The notes beneath the pieces are model-generated. The model had not been told where the DNA came from and searched no databases. It saw only the letters and a program-made list of their open reading frames with translations. The position numbers were made by a program, and so were the translations under genes. This document shows, piece after piece, positions 24,339 through 36,632 of a DNA stretch of 64,000 nt; the first letter of the stretch is position 1; every line of letters starts with the position of its first letter. This stretch comes from Lepidonotus clava. Lineage: Eukaryota > Annelida > Polychaeta > Phyllodocida > Polynoidae. The stretch is taken from positions 5,538,114-5,602,113 of the forward strand of contig OW387149.1 of assembly GCA_936440205.1 (NCBI GenBank). The letters run 5' to 3'.

Positions 24339-24827
24339 AGAAGTCAAAGTCGAAGTATTATAAAGTTTGAATTGTGATTTCGGCACTACAATCCCCTGCG
24401 CCTCACTGTGAATGCGTGCACCTGCATCACAGAGGTGTGAAATTTGCACCTGTTCATGGTCGAGTGCACCGCCGCCTCCGTCAGGTGTATATCTGTGACG
24501 GACCGCCCCCACCTGTGACCGCGCCTCACGGGTCCCTTTCACTCCCTCAGACACAGGTCTGTGACGGCATCTTCATCCCACGACAATTAGCCTGCAAGTA
24601 AAAACGCCACGAGACGCCGAATCGATCTGAGCACGGAAACAAAGGAAAAAGTAAGACGCATGCGAGAAAAACAAAAATGCGGACACGTGAGTGGGTTTTA
24701 GGTATTACCGCACAGCTCTAGAGAAGGCGAAATACGTGCTGTAAGTACACACGTGCGGAGGTCATTACGCGGATGTCGTTACGCATGGGTGCAGTGCGTA
24801 CGTGGACCGTACGTACACAGCTCCTGG

Positions 24828-24946
24828 GTGTGTGGAACCACCTTTGATTTCCCCAAATTTAAGTAAAATATGAGAAACTTTTCAAAAATGTAGGTCGGAA
24901 CCCCTAAAATTTACCTGGAACCCCCTTTGGGCTGGCTGCGACCCTG
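24828..24946. mobile_element. Fragment of the GGCGTAGCCAG hAT-like family
   Basis: It contains AAAATATGAGAAAC, GGAACCCC, ATTTACCTGGAACCCCC and GGGCTGGCTGCGACC. These match in order the element at 43459-43637 and the partial one at 50399-50510. Terminal repeats are incomplete. Confidence 0.45.
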
Positions 24947-25829
24947 AGTCCGGAGGCGGCAGGGACCCTGCCCTCAGACAGGCCTATCGGCCCCCAACAC
25001 GCCGGGACCTGACTGTATCACAGGACATCGCCGACTGTATTGCCCGCCACATACACGGACTGTTTATTACGGTCCGTCAATGACTATATAACTGTCCCTC
25101 ACTGACTGTATTTCGGACTATCTCTGACCCCCGCCGGTCGACGCACCCCCTGGAGGACGCCCGGTCGTCATGACGACGCGCCCCGGAAGTCGGCAAGTCG
25201 ACGATAAGTGAGCCGCGCGTCTCCTTATCCCCGCACCTAGACGGGCCGACGACCTGCTAACCCCCCCCCCCCCCCCCCCTCCCGACACCCCAAAACAGAG
25301 GTGTGCAAATGCTCGCAAATTCGCACGAATATCCGAGTTTTGTCACAGAATGTCCGAATTTTTCATTCAAATTTATATAGGAAAATGAAATGCTATACAA
25401 AAAAGTGCAAATTTGTGACTAGATTATACGCATTTTGCTGGTCGTTTTGCAAAATAAAAACTGGGCTCTGCACACCCCTGCTACATCATCCTCAACCAAC
25501 TCCCACCCCGAATCTGAGTAAACAGGCCTCCCCCCGCGTGAAGTGACGAGGCGGAGATCAAGGGCCCGTTTGGTCGGAGCTACTCCTCTGTTCTCTGTGT
25601 GATCGTCGTCCCCCGGGGCCCCGCTTTGTGTGTCATAGGCCGGACTCAGCGAGTATTGTGGGGGCTGATGGGGACCGTAGCCCACGACGGGAGGACGGGG
25701 GAGGGACTCTCTGATCAGGATCGAGGGTCCTGGATTGAGAACTTGACTAACTACGACCAGGGGAACCTCTTCGAGACAGCGGGCGGATCAAGCCGACCCT
25801 ACACGCCGCACATCCACAGACATCGTCCG
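24947..25829. other. Gene-free stretch with a C-run of about 19
   Basis: The poly(C) tract is at about 25260-25279. Around it lies CpG-rich sequence (25120-25255), then AT-rich sequence in which GCAAATTCGCA and CGAATTTTT occur. No exon or transposon is recognised. Confidence 0.3.
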
Positions 25830-25985
25830 ACTTAGTCCACCGAGTTATGTGATCAAAAATTCCTAAAATTGGTTTTAAAGGATGTTTTAAAAAGAAGCCA
25901 TTTGCTATTGTCCAATCCATTGTGGTCTTGACCAGAGAATGAAAAGCCTCGTCACCATATTTATTCTACTTAGTCCACCGAGTTA
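25830..25985. mobile_element. 120-bp insertion flanked by an 18-bp direct duplication
   Basis: ACTTAGTCCACCGAGTTA occurs at 25830-25847 and again, identical, at 25968-25985. The 120 bases between are AT-rich, unlike the GC-rich flanks. A long perfect target duplication suggests retroposition, but there is no poly(A) tail and no recognised source gene. A tandem duplication that lost part of one unit is the alternative. Confidence 0.5.
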
Positions 25986-26805
25986 CACAGGATATTTGGC
26001 GACCAGCGGTTTGGGCTAGTAGGACGGACAAACTCCACCTCAACCATTACCGGATCACCACCCCCACTGGGGGTTACATACTGGCTGGCCGGAGCAGGAC
26101 GATACGTCCCCCACACCCACTGCCGGGCAGTACGACGACTGTGTACGTCCCGCTGTGAACCCCGACCCCTGCGACACCTGCATGTCGGACCCCATCCGTA
26201 ACGTACCCCAGAACACGTCGGACAGGGGCGGAGGTTATCTGCCACCAACACTTAACACTATTTCATAATAATTTGTCCCTCCAGTGTGACAATAGCCAAC
26301 AGAGCACACCGTCACCGACAGGGCCTCCTCGGGGTGTGGGGCTGAGTTGGTTGTGTGAGCGGCTTTCAACCACCGACCTAATAATACCATGTAAACGCCA
26401 ACCTCAGCCGACCCGCAATGGGTCGTGGTAATGGCCGAGCGGCAGCTTCCGCGCCCAGCCCCAGAGGGGCAGGACGACTCCAAAGGTCCCGGGTAAACCA
26501 GAACCATGGATTATGACGAGCCATGTTACATGTTTTATACACCTTACAGGAGTGGTCCACAACTTACCAAAAGCCATGGGTGTAAAGGGCTCTGTCCCCT
26601 ATGCACAGAAAGATCCCAGATTTCTAACATTTCGAATTAATCAAAGCAGGGGGCTGTCGCAAAGTGTCTGAAATTTAATGTATATACATCAGATGATATA
26701 CTACCCCAGGAAGTTGTGGAAAAAAAACAGCTGGATGAGCTAAATATTCAGTGACTGGTTAAAGATTAAAGGAAAAATTGCCCCCGCCCCCATGGCGGCC
26801 GGAGA

Positions 26806-26819
26806 GTGCCCCCTAGTGC
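26806..26819 (-). promoter_or_regulatory. CTCF-like motif
   Basis: The minus strand reads GCACTAGGGGGCAC, 13 of 14 positions of the vertebrate CTCF core CCASYAGRKGGCRS. It lies in a GC-rich segment that also carries a poly(C) run. It is about 1.1 kb upstream of the candidate first exon at 27892. Confidence 0.45.
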
Positions 26820-27479
26820 CCCCCCCCCCCCCGGCCGGTCGGCCCGTATACGGGGTCACGGGGTCAGCACCCTGTCCCCATACGGCACACCCACTATATA
26901 TATCTAGTCATGTGCTAACATATATACAGTACAGTCTGACATATTTATTGTAGTCCTTGTTTTTAGAAACCGATATTTTATTGTCTGCGTTTTGGGCAAT
27001 ATGTTATAATCATACACACAGGAATTTATGTGTACAATTTTTTTTGTTATTAGTATTTAATATAGATTATTACTATATATATTTTTCTCTATAAGTTACC
27101 ATATATAATGGTGATGCGGGTCCCACAGTGCCCCTAGACCGGGGTGAGCGGACATCTCCGCGCATCAGGGCGTCTACAGTTGTGCCATTCGCCGCCCGTA
27201 TCTATATTGTACCGGGCGGCCACAGTTATAAGCTTAATACTCTCTCAGCATCCGCTCAGCGGCTCCTTCCCAACGACTGGATCTAAACAACAACGGAAAC
27301 ACCACGGAAAGTTATTTAGCAAGGAATCCGGTGATTTATATTTAAAGTGAAGAAGGTTGTGAAGAAAGTTGTTGACCGCTGGAATTACTGGAATTGAATT
27401 AAAGGAATAACAGGAATTGCCGCTACATATCCCAAGTGTAAAGTTGCCTCCCAGGAATACCAATAATCGGCCATCAATA

Positions 27480-27891
27480 TTGTCCACAGAGCGGGGAGTG
27501 TGGGGCGGTACCACTCGGAGGTCGGCCCGCTGTCAGGGCCTGCCGCCCCCGCCCGCCCCTCTCCCCGCCCGCCGCCCGCGGCAGGAGCGACGCGCGCCGC
27601 GCCTGGAGGAGACGCCCGGGGGACGCAGGGGGGACGCGGGGTGAGGCGTGGTAACGGGGTGTAACGGGTCACGGAGTACCGCAGTGGACCCTGTACCTAG
27701 AGGTTCCGTGGTGTGAGGGGAGCCGGAGGACGGCTCCTGCCTACACCTTACCAAGTTACCTGTACACCCGCCTACCCGTCCACCTGTTCACATATATACA
27801 CCTGTGTTCTCTGTGTGGCCCACCTGGCCTACCCCAGATATACCCCCCGGGCCTCCTCCTCTGACCACGCCCACTTCAGGCCACGCCCACC
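27480..27891 (+). promoter_or_regulatory. CpG island upstream of the candidate first exon
   Basis: 27530-27660 is dense in CG and CCCGCC. It is followed by C-rich sequence with the recurring phrases CCTACACC, ACCTGTACACC and CCACGCCCAC. There is no clear TATA box close to 27892. The position suits a CpG-type promoter and 5-prime untranslated region, which is inferred. Confidence 0.35.
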
Positions 27892-27926
27892 ATGGCCCTC
27901 GTCAGTAAGATGTTGGCCTGCCTCAG
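27892..27926 (+). CDS. Candidate first coding exon, product unknown
   Basis: CCCACCATGGCC is an optimal translation-start context. It opens MALVSKMLACL and then, after AG at 27925-27926, comes the donor-like GTTAGT (27927-27932). A second possible donor, GTAAGA, lies inside at 27904-27909. The exon would be 35 bases, eleven codons plus two bases. The peptide is too short to name a family; it is mildly hydrophobic and could start a signal or mitochondrial targeting sequence. A CpG island lies directly upstream. No second exon was found within the window, so either the gene continues beyond it or this is chance. It is the best coding-exon candidate here. Confidence 0.3.
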
Positions 27927-27933
27927 GTTAGTA

Positions 27934-28073
27934 ACAACCCTCTCTAACTTATAATAATTTGGAGTAATTTCCGTCCCTCTTATTTTCAGATATCTATCAA
28001 CAACCCTCTATCACTTATAATATGTTGGGGTCATTTCTGTCCCTCTTATTTTTAGATATTCATCAACAACAAT
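27934..28073 (+). repeat. Tandem duplication, about 72-bp unit, two copies
   Basis: CAACAACCCTCT, ACTTATAAT, GTCCCTCTTATTTT and AGATAT occur twice in the same order (27934-28006 and 28007-28073). Both copies contain the acceptor-like TTATTTTCAG or TTATTTTTAG. The repeat lies right after the candidate first exon. Confidence 0.75.
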
Positions 28074-29280
28074 GAACTGTTGGGTCAGATAAATGGATAT
28101 TGCTGGGAACGCATTCCAACTACGTTCTTTGACTGTTGACAGTGAAGATATATGAGGTTATTAGAAGGTCGCAGTGACGCTATTAGTTCGTTCTTGTCTG
28201 GTATTCTGATATTGCAGTGACCAAGCTGTCATGTCGCCCAGTACAACCCCGTGACGTGATACATGACGTCCCATTGCCACTTTTAAACATCTGTCATGTT
28301 CCCTCATAAGCTAATCTCAACAATAGGCTTATAAATACATAACAATGACATAAGGTTAATGTTTGGCCTATGTGCCACTTATCAGGAAGTCTCAGTGACA
28401 GTCTGTTTAGGCTGTGTCCTGGTTGTGTCCAGACTTCGTATCTTCAGTAGGACTTATAAATACGTACCACTGATACTTAATTAGATACGTACCCCTAATA
28501 TATCCAGACCTCACCACATGCATACGTACCTCTGACAACCTACATATTCATTTTTAATATAGTAGAAGAAGTAGTAGAAGTGATTTTGGGTTCATAAGAC
28601 AAAGCAGTACCTTTCATGTCGTTCTCTGTCATTTATATTTCACTGTGATATTTCACTGATATCTTAGTATACTTAATGGAAATTCTTCAAATGCTGGGAT
28701 ATACATGCGAGACAGAAAAGAATACATTTTATGACAGGAAAATATCGAAGTTTTAGTTTTCATCAAATCAAATCAAAAGGAAACATTTCGAAAACAAGTG
28801 TAACTTTTATTCTAGATTTTGTATACATCAGCAGACAGAAGAGATAATTACAATTACTTTCATGGATGCGTGTTACAGAAGGTGTGGATATCACACCTGG
28901 AGATTTGCCACCCATTACACCCCACCCACACCCCACTCGTCCACAGGTGCCGTACGCAGTACGTCCCGACCCCCACCTGTCTGTCAGCGGTCCCTGTCGC
29001 CCTGTAGCAGCCTCCTTCCACCTCCAGCCCGACCGGGGGCCCTGAGTGCCCCCCCCCCCCCCACCTTATACATGTACACCTGGTTCTGTATTAGCCTTAT
29101 TGGTGGTACTTGAGTGTTGTATTGACTCGGCCCTCTCAGTATCGATCATCTTACCTGTATACACCAGTGGCGGGCTCGTACCTGGGCTGCTGCCCTGGGC
29201 ACCCTCCGTCTTTATTTTATATCAAGATTCCACCCCTATACCTTTACCATTGTCGTGCCCTCTCAGAAACTGGTAAATAA
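28074..29280. other. Gene-free stretch
   Basis: AT-rich sequence with a short AGTAGAAG microrepeat near 28563-28580 and a poly(C) run at about 29050-29062. No exon or transposon that I can support. If the first exon at 27892 is real, this would be intron. Confidence 0.3.
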
Positions 29281-29284
29281 GATA

Positions 29285-29512
29285 TTTGTTATTGCCTCGG
29301 AGAGCAATAATGTCTGTCTGTGAATGATATTGCCAATTTTTGTGTTTTCAGTCAAAATGTTGAACATTTTATGTGTAATTGATATAGAATAAATCAAGTA
29401 CAGACAACGGGGGCACTCAGAAATTGTTATTGCCCCAGTTTTCACACACCTAGGTCTTGGGCCAAAGCACTCAATGGTATGTGCAAACCAGGGCAATAAC
29501 AATTGCTTTGTG
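29285..29512. mobile_element. Dispersed repeat (TTATTGCC family), copy 1
   Basis: It shares with 59498-59705, in order, GTTATTGCC, GAGAGCAATAAT or GAGGGCAATAAT, TCAGTCTGTGAATG-like text, TTTGCGTT/TTTGTGTTTTCAG and AATTGTTATTGCCC. The opening and closing phrases are roughly inverse (TTATTGCC and GGCAATAA), suggesting an inverted-repeat element. Confidence 0.6.
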
Positions 29513-30108
29513 ATAAGTCATACGAAGTCATAAGTTATAGGAACTGAAAAGAAACATTTTCCTTAAAGCAGAACTGTCTGACAAAAAGAAAATGTATAAT
29601 AGGGAGATTGCTACTGACACATCGGTTGGTTATATTGATATGGATGCGCGTTATTTAAGTTTCACAATTTACACTAATGGGTATTTAGTGGCCATCCGAC
29701 AGCACCAGTCATTACTGCTGCCTCACAGAAACAACTGATGGTTGGAAATGTCTCACTTTTCGTGTGATCCCCTATATCCTCACTGACTTACCGATATGGT
29801 TCCAAAAACCCTCAATTTGGACATAACCCTGTCCCAGTCTCAACCCCAATCAGTTTGGACATACCCCTCTCCCGCTCTCCATCCCCATCCATTATGTGGG
29901 GGCGGAAATGAGTTTGTTGTTGCTGCGCCCACAGTGTGAATTGTTAATGACGTGGGCCGAGCAGTTCGTTGGGGGGGGGGGGGGGCAGCTCGCTGTTACC
30001 AGACGAGCTGCTCGGGCTGTGGGGAGGGGGGGTTGGTAAGTTATTGACCCACTCAGTCACTATTAGCGGCGGGCGGGGGACATGGGGAGCGGGGGGTACG
30101 TGGAGCGG

Positions 30109-30506
30109 GTACTCAGTATATGAAGGTAGATACCAACTGCGAATCTACAGCCCCTCTTCTTTGAGGATTTTAGAGCCCCCAGAAAAACTATGATACTCTG
30201 ACAGCTCCCCTTTTCCAGGAAAGCCCATGGACAGCCCTGAAAAAGAACATTTACCCACCAATTTCTTGGTTAAAAGCTGATTTTAGAATGTTTTAACTTG
30301 TTTAAGAGCCATTATGAAGGAATCTGATAACATAACATTGAGTTTTATGTAATATTAATAAATATAATAATATTGACAGATTTCCTAAATGGTGGTGTGG
30401 TAATTTGACAGCCCCACTTTTTCAGCCAAATTGGCGATTAACAGCTACAGCCACCTGCGGGTCCAACTGCATGCAGTTGGTACCCATTTCTGGACCAAGT
30501 GCCCCC
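30109..30506 (-). mobile_element. Poly(G)-ended MITE, copy B
   Basis: It is the inverse of 10312-10740: its right end read backwards gives CACTTGGTCCAGAAATGGG, then TACCAACTGC and the shared GGCTGTAGCTGT and CAATTTGGCTGAAAAA. Its left end, ACTCAGTATATGAAGG, matches the inverse of copy A's right end. The GC-poor core differs. Confidence 0.7.
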
Positions 30507-31397
30507 CTCCCCCCGGAGGAGTGGGGCGTACGGGGTACGTACGGACGTGTGACGTGTGTTATTAGGATACCATCTGCCTGTCCCACTCCACATGATGTAT
30601 TGGGACAATAAAGAAGGTTTAGATAACGTCTGAATAAGACACACTTAAGGATCAAAGGAGTTTGTTTTATGGGGACGAGACAATGAAGAATCATCAGGTG
30701 AAATATACAGATACATGTGTATTTTATTGGTCTGTGCAAGGTAAATTATATTCTCTTTTTTTCATGATACCCCCCCCCCCCTTGGATTTAAGCTGTATTG
30801 CAAAAATGATAGGAAGCATATACATAAGAAATGAAGTAATAGTATTTGCTTCAGCATTACATACTATGAGTAAAAATGAAGCAATGAATTACGAATAAAA
30901 TAGGCGGGTATGAGTGTATACTTAGATATTGAATAGTTTCATAAAAAATGACTTAATGGCAGTTTTCCATATACCGGTATAGGTTTATATAGCAATATAA
31001 GTAAGTAAGGCAAGATCTCCATAACCTCTGAACATAGGTTTCACAATAATAATTTTACAGACAACTCATATACAGGAGTGATTTAGTCATTAACAACGGT
31101 CACAACTTCACATACAACAAGGTTCATGTTCTTCGAGTTCTATAGGATGTGTGGTAGATACTAAACACAGGGATGATACAAATGGAAAAAAAGACTCTTC
31201 TGACATAAGCGTAATAAATAATTCTCTAATATTTGTGATTTCTCTGCGACATCATAATATCGCAGCAGAGGTGGTGAGGTTGTACGGCCTGGCTGGCCGT
31301 GGGGCGGGGGCGGGCGGGGCGGGCGGGGCGGCCTAGTGACGGGAAACCTTTGTGTCTGGGTCGGGAGATCCCTGAGTACGGCTTGTAGGCGCCTTCG

Positions 31398-31562
31398 CAT
31401 ATAGACAAAGTCGCATATAGGAGTAATAGAATGGTTAAAAATTGGTTATTTAGACCAAATCACATATGCTTAACATAGAATAGTACCTGTAATATGTGCA
31501 ATTTCCTTGTGACATCATCATATCGCACCCCATGGATGTCGTGTATGGAATACCCCCTTAAA
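31398..31562. mobile_element. ACACTACACGAC-type MITE, copy 2 (partial)
   Basis: The interior TAATATGTGCAATTTCCTTG and the right end GTGTATGGAATACCCCCTTA match copy 1 at 19806-20026. The left inverted repeat is absent. Confidence 0.65.
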
Positions 31563-31886
31563 TGATGAAAATGTAATCGATAATGCAGTTTTTATCGGGC
31601 TATCGTCGAGGCTCCTTCTACAGAGACGTTGACTTTTACTTCACCGAAGACAAACAATTGAATGATGGCAACGGATATATGTTTACTAAAATGCTAAGGT
31701 TTGAAAAAGCTACAGGGAGCTGGCATCGTGCTCGCGGCGGCCAGTCTGCACTGGGAACAGGGGTCGGCATCATGTAGGGAGGGGATGCCATAGATGCCTG
31801 GGCTGGGGATAACTATATGTGGGTATGAGAAGTTTGGCTCTGTTCGACCAAGGGCTGGCCGCGGAGAAGGAGGTTATCCTGAAAAT

Positions 31887-32110
31887 TAGTATTACACTAC
31901 ATGACATTGGCTTCGATATGAAGATGTCATGGGGAATGGCATATTTGAGAGAGACATTTCTTTTTTACACATATGTTAGATACTCCCAATTGCCGTATAT
32001 TTTTTTTAATAATTAGGCCTATATCACTCCTGTACGCGAATTGTCTACATGTGATGTCATCATATTGCACCCCATATCGCAGCCCAAGTCGTGTAGTGTA
32101 ATACCCCCTT
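31887..32110. mobile_element. ACACTACACGAC-type MITE, copy 3
   Basis: The left end AGTATTACACTACATGACAT and the inverse of the right end, GGGGGTATTACACTACACGA, form the family's inverted repeats. CATATCGCAGCCCAAG is on the right and the corresponding TTGGCTTCGATATG on the left. It lies 325 bases from copy 2. Confidence 0.8.
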
Positions 32111-34203
32111 ATATATAACATTCACGATAGGTATTGGGCACTTGGTTTAGGTCGACCAAGGGTTGTAGGCCGCTCACGGTTCACCTGTAGGTACGGTATG
32201 CTCCGTGCATCACGACCAAAGGCTGAACAGGTGACACCCAACCATGTTTATACATAAAGGGCTCTTCGTAAAGCACCTTCCTTCTCATGGATCACTGGAG
32301 TTAATAGACTCGAAACCCATATGAGGTAGTAGTAGTAGCCCTGTTTTGGGGATCGCTATTTTGGCGAATTCATGTTACTTTAATAATTCAATATTGAAAT
32401 TTGGTAGCCAAATTTGTGATGATTAAATGGGACAGGGACATTAAATATATTTATTATCCAAATTTTACCTCTGAATAATATTTTTACAATTAAATTTGGT
32501 CAGATCACATTGTACTTATTGAAAGTTACATGAAAAGTGTTAGGTCCGCCAAGACTTTCTCTAAACAGAATTAGACCAAGGCATTCAGTTATAGCATAAT
32601 TTATTGTTCTGTTCAAATGCTTTGCATTAAAAATATGGGGAAAGTCAGGAATATCTCATGACTTTAACGTCCCTGTCGGTTTTCTTACGTTTTCATTGAC
32701 CCACTTTACACACAATTATTTCTCAAATATCGACATTTATGCAGCTTTTAGGAAAATGACCCACGTTGAAGTGATTTCCTGAAGATATTAATATGGAGCT
32801 AATTTTCACGACTTTTTTGATTAGAATTAATTGCCAAAAAGTCATGTTTGAATGATTTAGACTGAATCTAATCCGACGGATTCTAATTAGTCGCCAATTT
32901 GGAGAGCGACCAGGGATTATAATAACAATAATAATACTGTATATTGCCACCTGACCGAATGTGATCACGTGGTCCGGGAGTACCAATCAGCGCACACCTC
33001 GGTAGGTACCGGCGTCGGAAATGACAAGTCAAGGACAATCTGTGACTGCTGGCGACCTGCATGATTTGCGGTACTGGGGAGATGGTGAGGGGGGAGGGGT
33101 AAGAGGGGGAGGGGGAAGGGGGATGGGGGAGGGTGGGTGTTGGCAGCGTTCCATCAGAGACAAAGACAGTCCCGCAGAAACGGAGCCGGGCGTGCGTCTC
33201 GTCATGCGGCCACAAGACACGTCATGACATGCCGCACGCCGACGTCCGCGCCACAACCCAGACCCGCCGCCACAAGTCTACCTCCCCTCCCCTGCACCCC
33301 CCCCCCCCCCATGCCACCCGACACACCCATCCCCGCCTTGCGTGTTCGTATCACATGCAGAGTCGGATTATTTATAATGATCCTGATGACGAACTGGAGG
33401 TCTAAATCGGTGCAGTAAATCTGTCATTCAATCAGTAGAAATACCACATAGTATCCCTAGTGAAACAGAAAACACAAAAAGACTGCCTTAACGACAAATG
33501 ACGACAACTGCAATTAAAATAAAGGAAACAATTGGTATGTATGGTGTGAATAGAAAACTATCTTAGCAAAATTTATCTTTGCAAATTTTTATCACTTATT
33601 TCAAAAGTTATTAAGCAAAAGCACAGAGCTTTCGATATGGTCTTGCATATGACGAGTGTATTGAAGGTCTGTCAGTGAATCAGTCGCTCCCGAAATCCCC
33701 CAATATCCACGTACAATACGCTGACAATGTACATGACTGAGACGCACTGCTCACGGGCCTTTGAGGGATGTTGTTATTGTCAGCTGCGGCCCGACTGTAA
33801 GTCGGCATTGTACGCTGGTTCTTCCATATCAATACAGGCCGGGAACCATCACATGGCGTCCTTATCGCCGGCTACCAGCGGCTGGCGGCCGACCAAGACG
33901 CAGACGACATTTGACGACATTTGGCGGGAACGGTTGGCACGGTGCCAGGACGGCCTAACGAGTGTCAGGTGACGTGACGTCATCAGTGTCATGGCAGCAC
34001 TGTAAATACAGAATACAAAAGGCACAAGAAAACCCTCAAAGATCTAAGCATCTTCTGTCGCCTCCCTTGTCAATTGCCCCATCTATTGTCAAATCTCTTC
34101 TTACACAATTCATCCTTCGAGCATGAAAATATTATATGGGACCGGCATACCATTTTGTCCAGTGATTCATACAGGTATACCTGTTGTGTCTTAGCTTAGC
34201 CTT
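32111..34203. other. Gene-free stretch
   Basis: AT-rich to 32900, then a G-rich block (33080-33150) and a CpG-rich block (33170-33300) ending in poly(C). GATTAGAATTAATT (about 32818) and GGATTCTAATTAG (about 32878) form a weak inverted pair. Overlapping frames of 60-110 codons show no recognised homology. Confidence 0.3.
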
Positions 34204-34560
34204 AACCCAGCCAGCTAGCACATAACAGAAACGTTCTGCAACCATACTCTTTTTGGTCAGTCTGTTACTTACTAAGATGGCACGTAACAATTCCCTTATT
34301 GATGGTGAGGTTGAAACCTCACCAAATTAGAATGTTATTATAACATTATCTTTTGATGAGGTTAGGACAAAACCAAAACAGAAAGTTAGAAGAACATTCT
34401 GTTCAGGTTGAAACACATAACCAGAACATTATAATAACATTGCAGTGCAATGTCACAGCAGTACGCTGCAGCAACTTTATTGGGAGCCATCAAAATAACA
34501 TAACTAGAACCAATACAGCACATTGCTACAACGTTATCATAATGTCACTCCTCCAGCTGA
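34204..34560 (+). mobile_element. CCCAGCCA-ended MITE, copy 3
   Basis: It begins AACCCAGCCAGCTAGCAC and carries the complete internal order of the family. Its right end, ATGTCACTCCTCCAGCTGAG, is diverged and abuts the 33-bp minisatellite. It shares GCAACCATACTCTTT/CCTTTT and GTTACTT text with copy 4 at 61985. Confidence 0.8.
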
Positions 34561-34565
34561 GAAGG

Positions 34566-36252
34566 CATGTGTAGCAGCTGATGACCCACCTATACACACC
34601 TGTATGTGGCCTGGTGACCCACCTGTACACACCTGTGTGGCGGCTGATGACCCACCTGTACACACCTGTGTGGGGGCTGGAGACCCACCTGTACACACCT
34701 GTGTGGGGGCTGATGACCCACCTGTACACACCTGTGTGGGGACTGATGACCCACCTGTACACACCTGTGTGGGGGCTGATGACCCACTTGTACACACCTG
34801 TGTGGGGACTGATGACCCACGTGTACACACCTGTGTGGGGACTGATGACACACCTGTACACACCTGTGTGGGGACTGATGACCCACTTGTACACACCTGT
34901 GTGGGGACTGATGACCCACGTGTACACACCTGTGTGGGGACTGATGACCCACCTGTACACACCTGTGTGGGGGCTGATGACCCACTTGTACACACCTGTG
35001 TGGGGGCTGATGACCCACCTGTACACACCTGTGTGGGGACTGATGACCCACCTGTACATACCTGTGTAGCCTGATGACCCACCTGTACACACCTGTGTGG
35101 GGGCTGATGACCCACCTGTACACACCTGTGTGGGGGCTGATGACCCACCTGTACACACCTGTGTGGGGACTGATGACCCACCTGTACACACCTGTGTGGG
35201 GACTGATGACCCACCTGTACACACCTGTGTGGGGGCTAATGACCCACCTGTACACACCTGTGTGGGGGCTGATGACCCACCTGTACACACCTGTGTAGGG
35301 GCTGATGACCCACCTGTACACACCTGTGTGGGGACTGATGACCCACCTGTACACACCTGTGTGGGGACTGATAACCCACCTGTACACACCTGTGTGGGGA
35401 CTGATGACCACTTGTACACACCTGTGTGGGGACTGATGACCCACCTGTACACACCTGTGTGGGGACTGATGACCCACGTGTACACACCTGTGTGGGCTGA
35501 TGACCCACCTGTACACACCTGTGTGGGGACTGATGACCCACCTGTACACACCTGTGTGGGGACTGATGACCCACCTGTACACACCTGTGTGGGGTCTGAT
35601 GACCCACCTGTACACACCTGTGTGGGGACTGATGACCCACTTGTACACACCTGTGTGGGGTCTGATGACCCACGTGTACACACCTGTGTGGGGTCTGATG
35701 ACCCACCTGTACACACCTGTGTGGGGACTGATGACCCACCTGTACACACCTGTGTGGGGACTGATGACCCACCTGTACACACCTGTGTGGGGTCTGATGA
35801 CCCACCTGTACACACCTGTGTGGGGACTGATGACCCACTTGTACACACCTGTGTGGGGACTGATGACCCACGTGTACACACCTGTGTGGGCTGATGACCC
35901 ACCTGTACACACCTGTGTGGGGACTGATGACCCACCTGTACACACCTGTGTGGGGACTGATGACCCACCTGTACACACCTGTGTGGGGTCTGATGACCCA
36001 CCTGTACACACCTGTGTGGGGACTGATGACCCACCTGTACACACCTGTGTGGGGACTGATGACCCACCTGTACACACCTGTGTGGGGACTGATGACCCAC
36101 CTGTACACACCTGTGTGGGGTCTGATGACCCACCTGTACACACCTGTGTGGGGACTGATGACCCACCTGTACACACCTGTGTGGGGTCTGATGACCCACC
36201 TGTACACACCTGTGTGGGGACTGATGACCCACTTGTACACACCTGTGTGGGG
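34566..36252. repeat. Minisatellite, 33-bp unit with higher-order structure
   Basis: About 51 copies of a unit reading CTGATGACCCACCTGTACAC followed by ACCTGTGTGGGGA. Two sites vary: CACCTG, CACTTG or CACGTG before TACAC, and GGGGACT, GGGGGCT or GGGGTCT at the junction. A shortened junction (GTGTGGGCTG) recurs at 35497 and 35891, 394 bases apart, which is twelve units minus two bases. Because 33 is a multiple of three and the minus strand lacks stops, it yields open frames up to 568 codons; these are artefacts. The CACGTG variant creates E-boxes. GTACACACC and GGTGTGTAC steps are potentially Z-forming. Confidence 0.97.
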
Positions 36253-36632
36253 GCCATATAAAGTAGTGTACCGAGTTTGCAGTTTGAGACAGTATTATAA
36301 TTGCTGCTCCTTATCCCCTGTCTAACATGAGACTGTCATTGAGGATTGTGTTTCAAAGGGAAAGTTGGTCTTTACGTCATGAGATCAGTAGAAACTCGGC
36401 CAATGTTACCTGTTCTCCATAATTAGTATCAACTCTGTGTGGCTGCCTGTGTCATACTTATAGGACCCACTCATATACACGCTTGGAGCTTTTCACCAAG
36501 ATATGAGTAATGCTTATGAAACATAAGGTACATACAGGGGGTTCATACGAGAACTAGTAGGTGCCCCTGGGTTTGGAGCAGCTCTGTGTATATTTGATAC
36601 ATAAGGTGCATACAAGGTGTTAATAATAATAT

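Noticed and set aside
34566-36252. CRISPR-like regular repeat array
   Set aside because: The units are contiguous tandem copies without unique spacers, in a eukaryotic context.
34526-36257. Open frames of 568, 555, 334 and 265 codons with repeated Cys/His/Thr/Val peptides
   Set aside because: They follow from a 33-bp unit without stops in most registers. Several frames overlap on both strands, so they are not credible genes.
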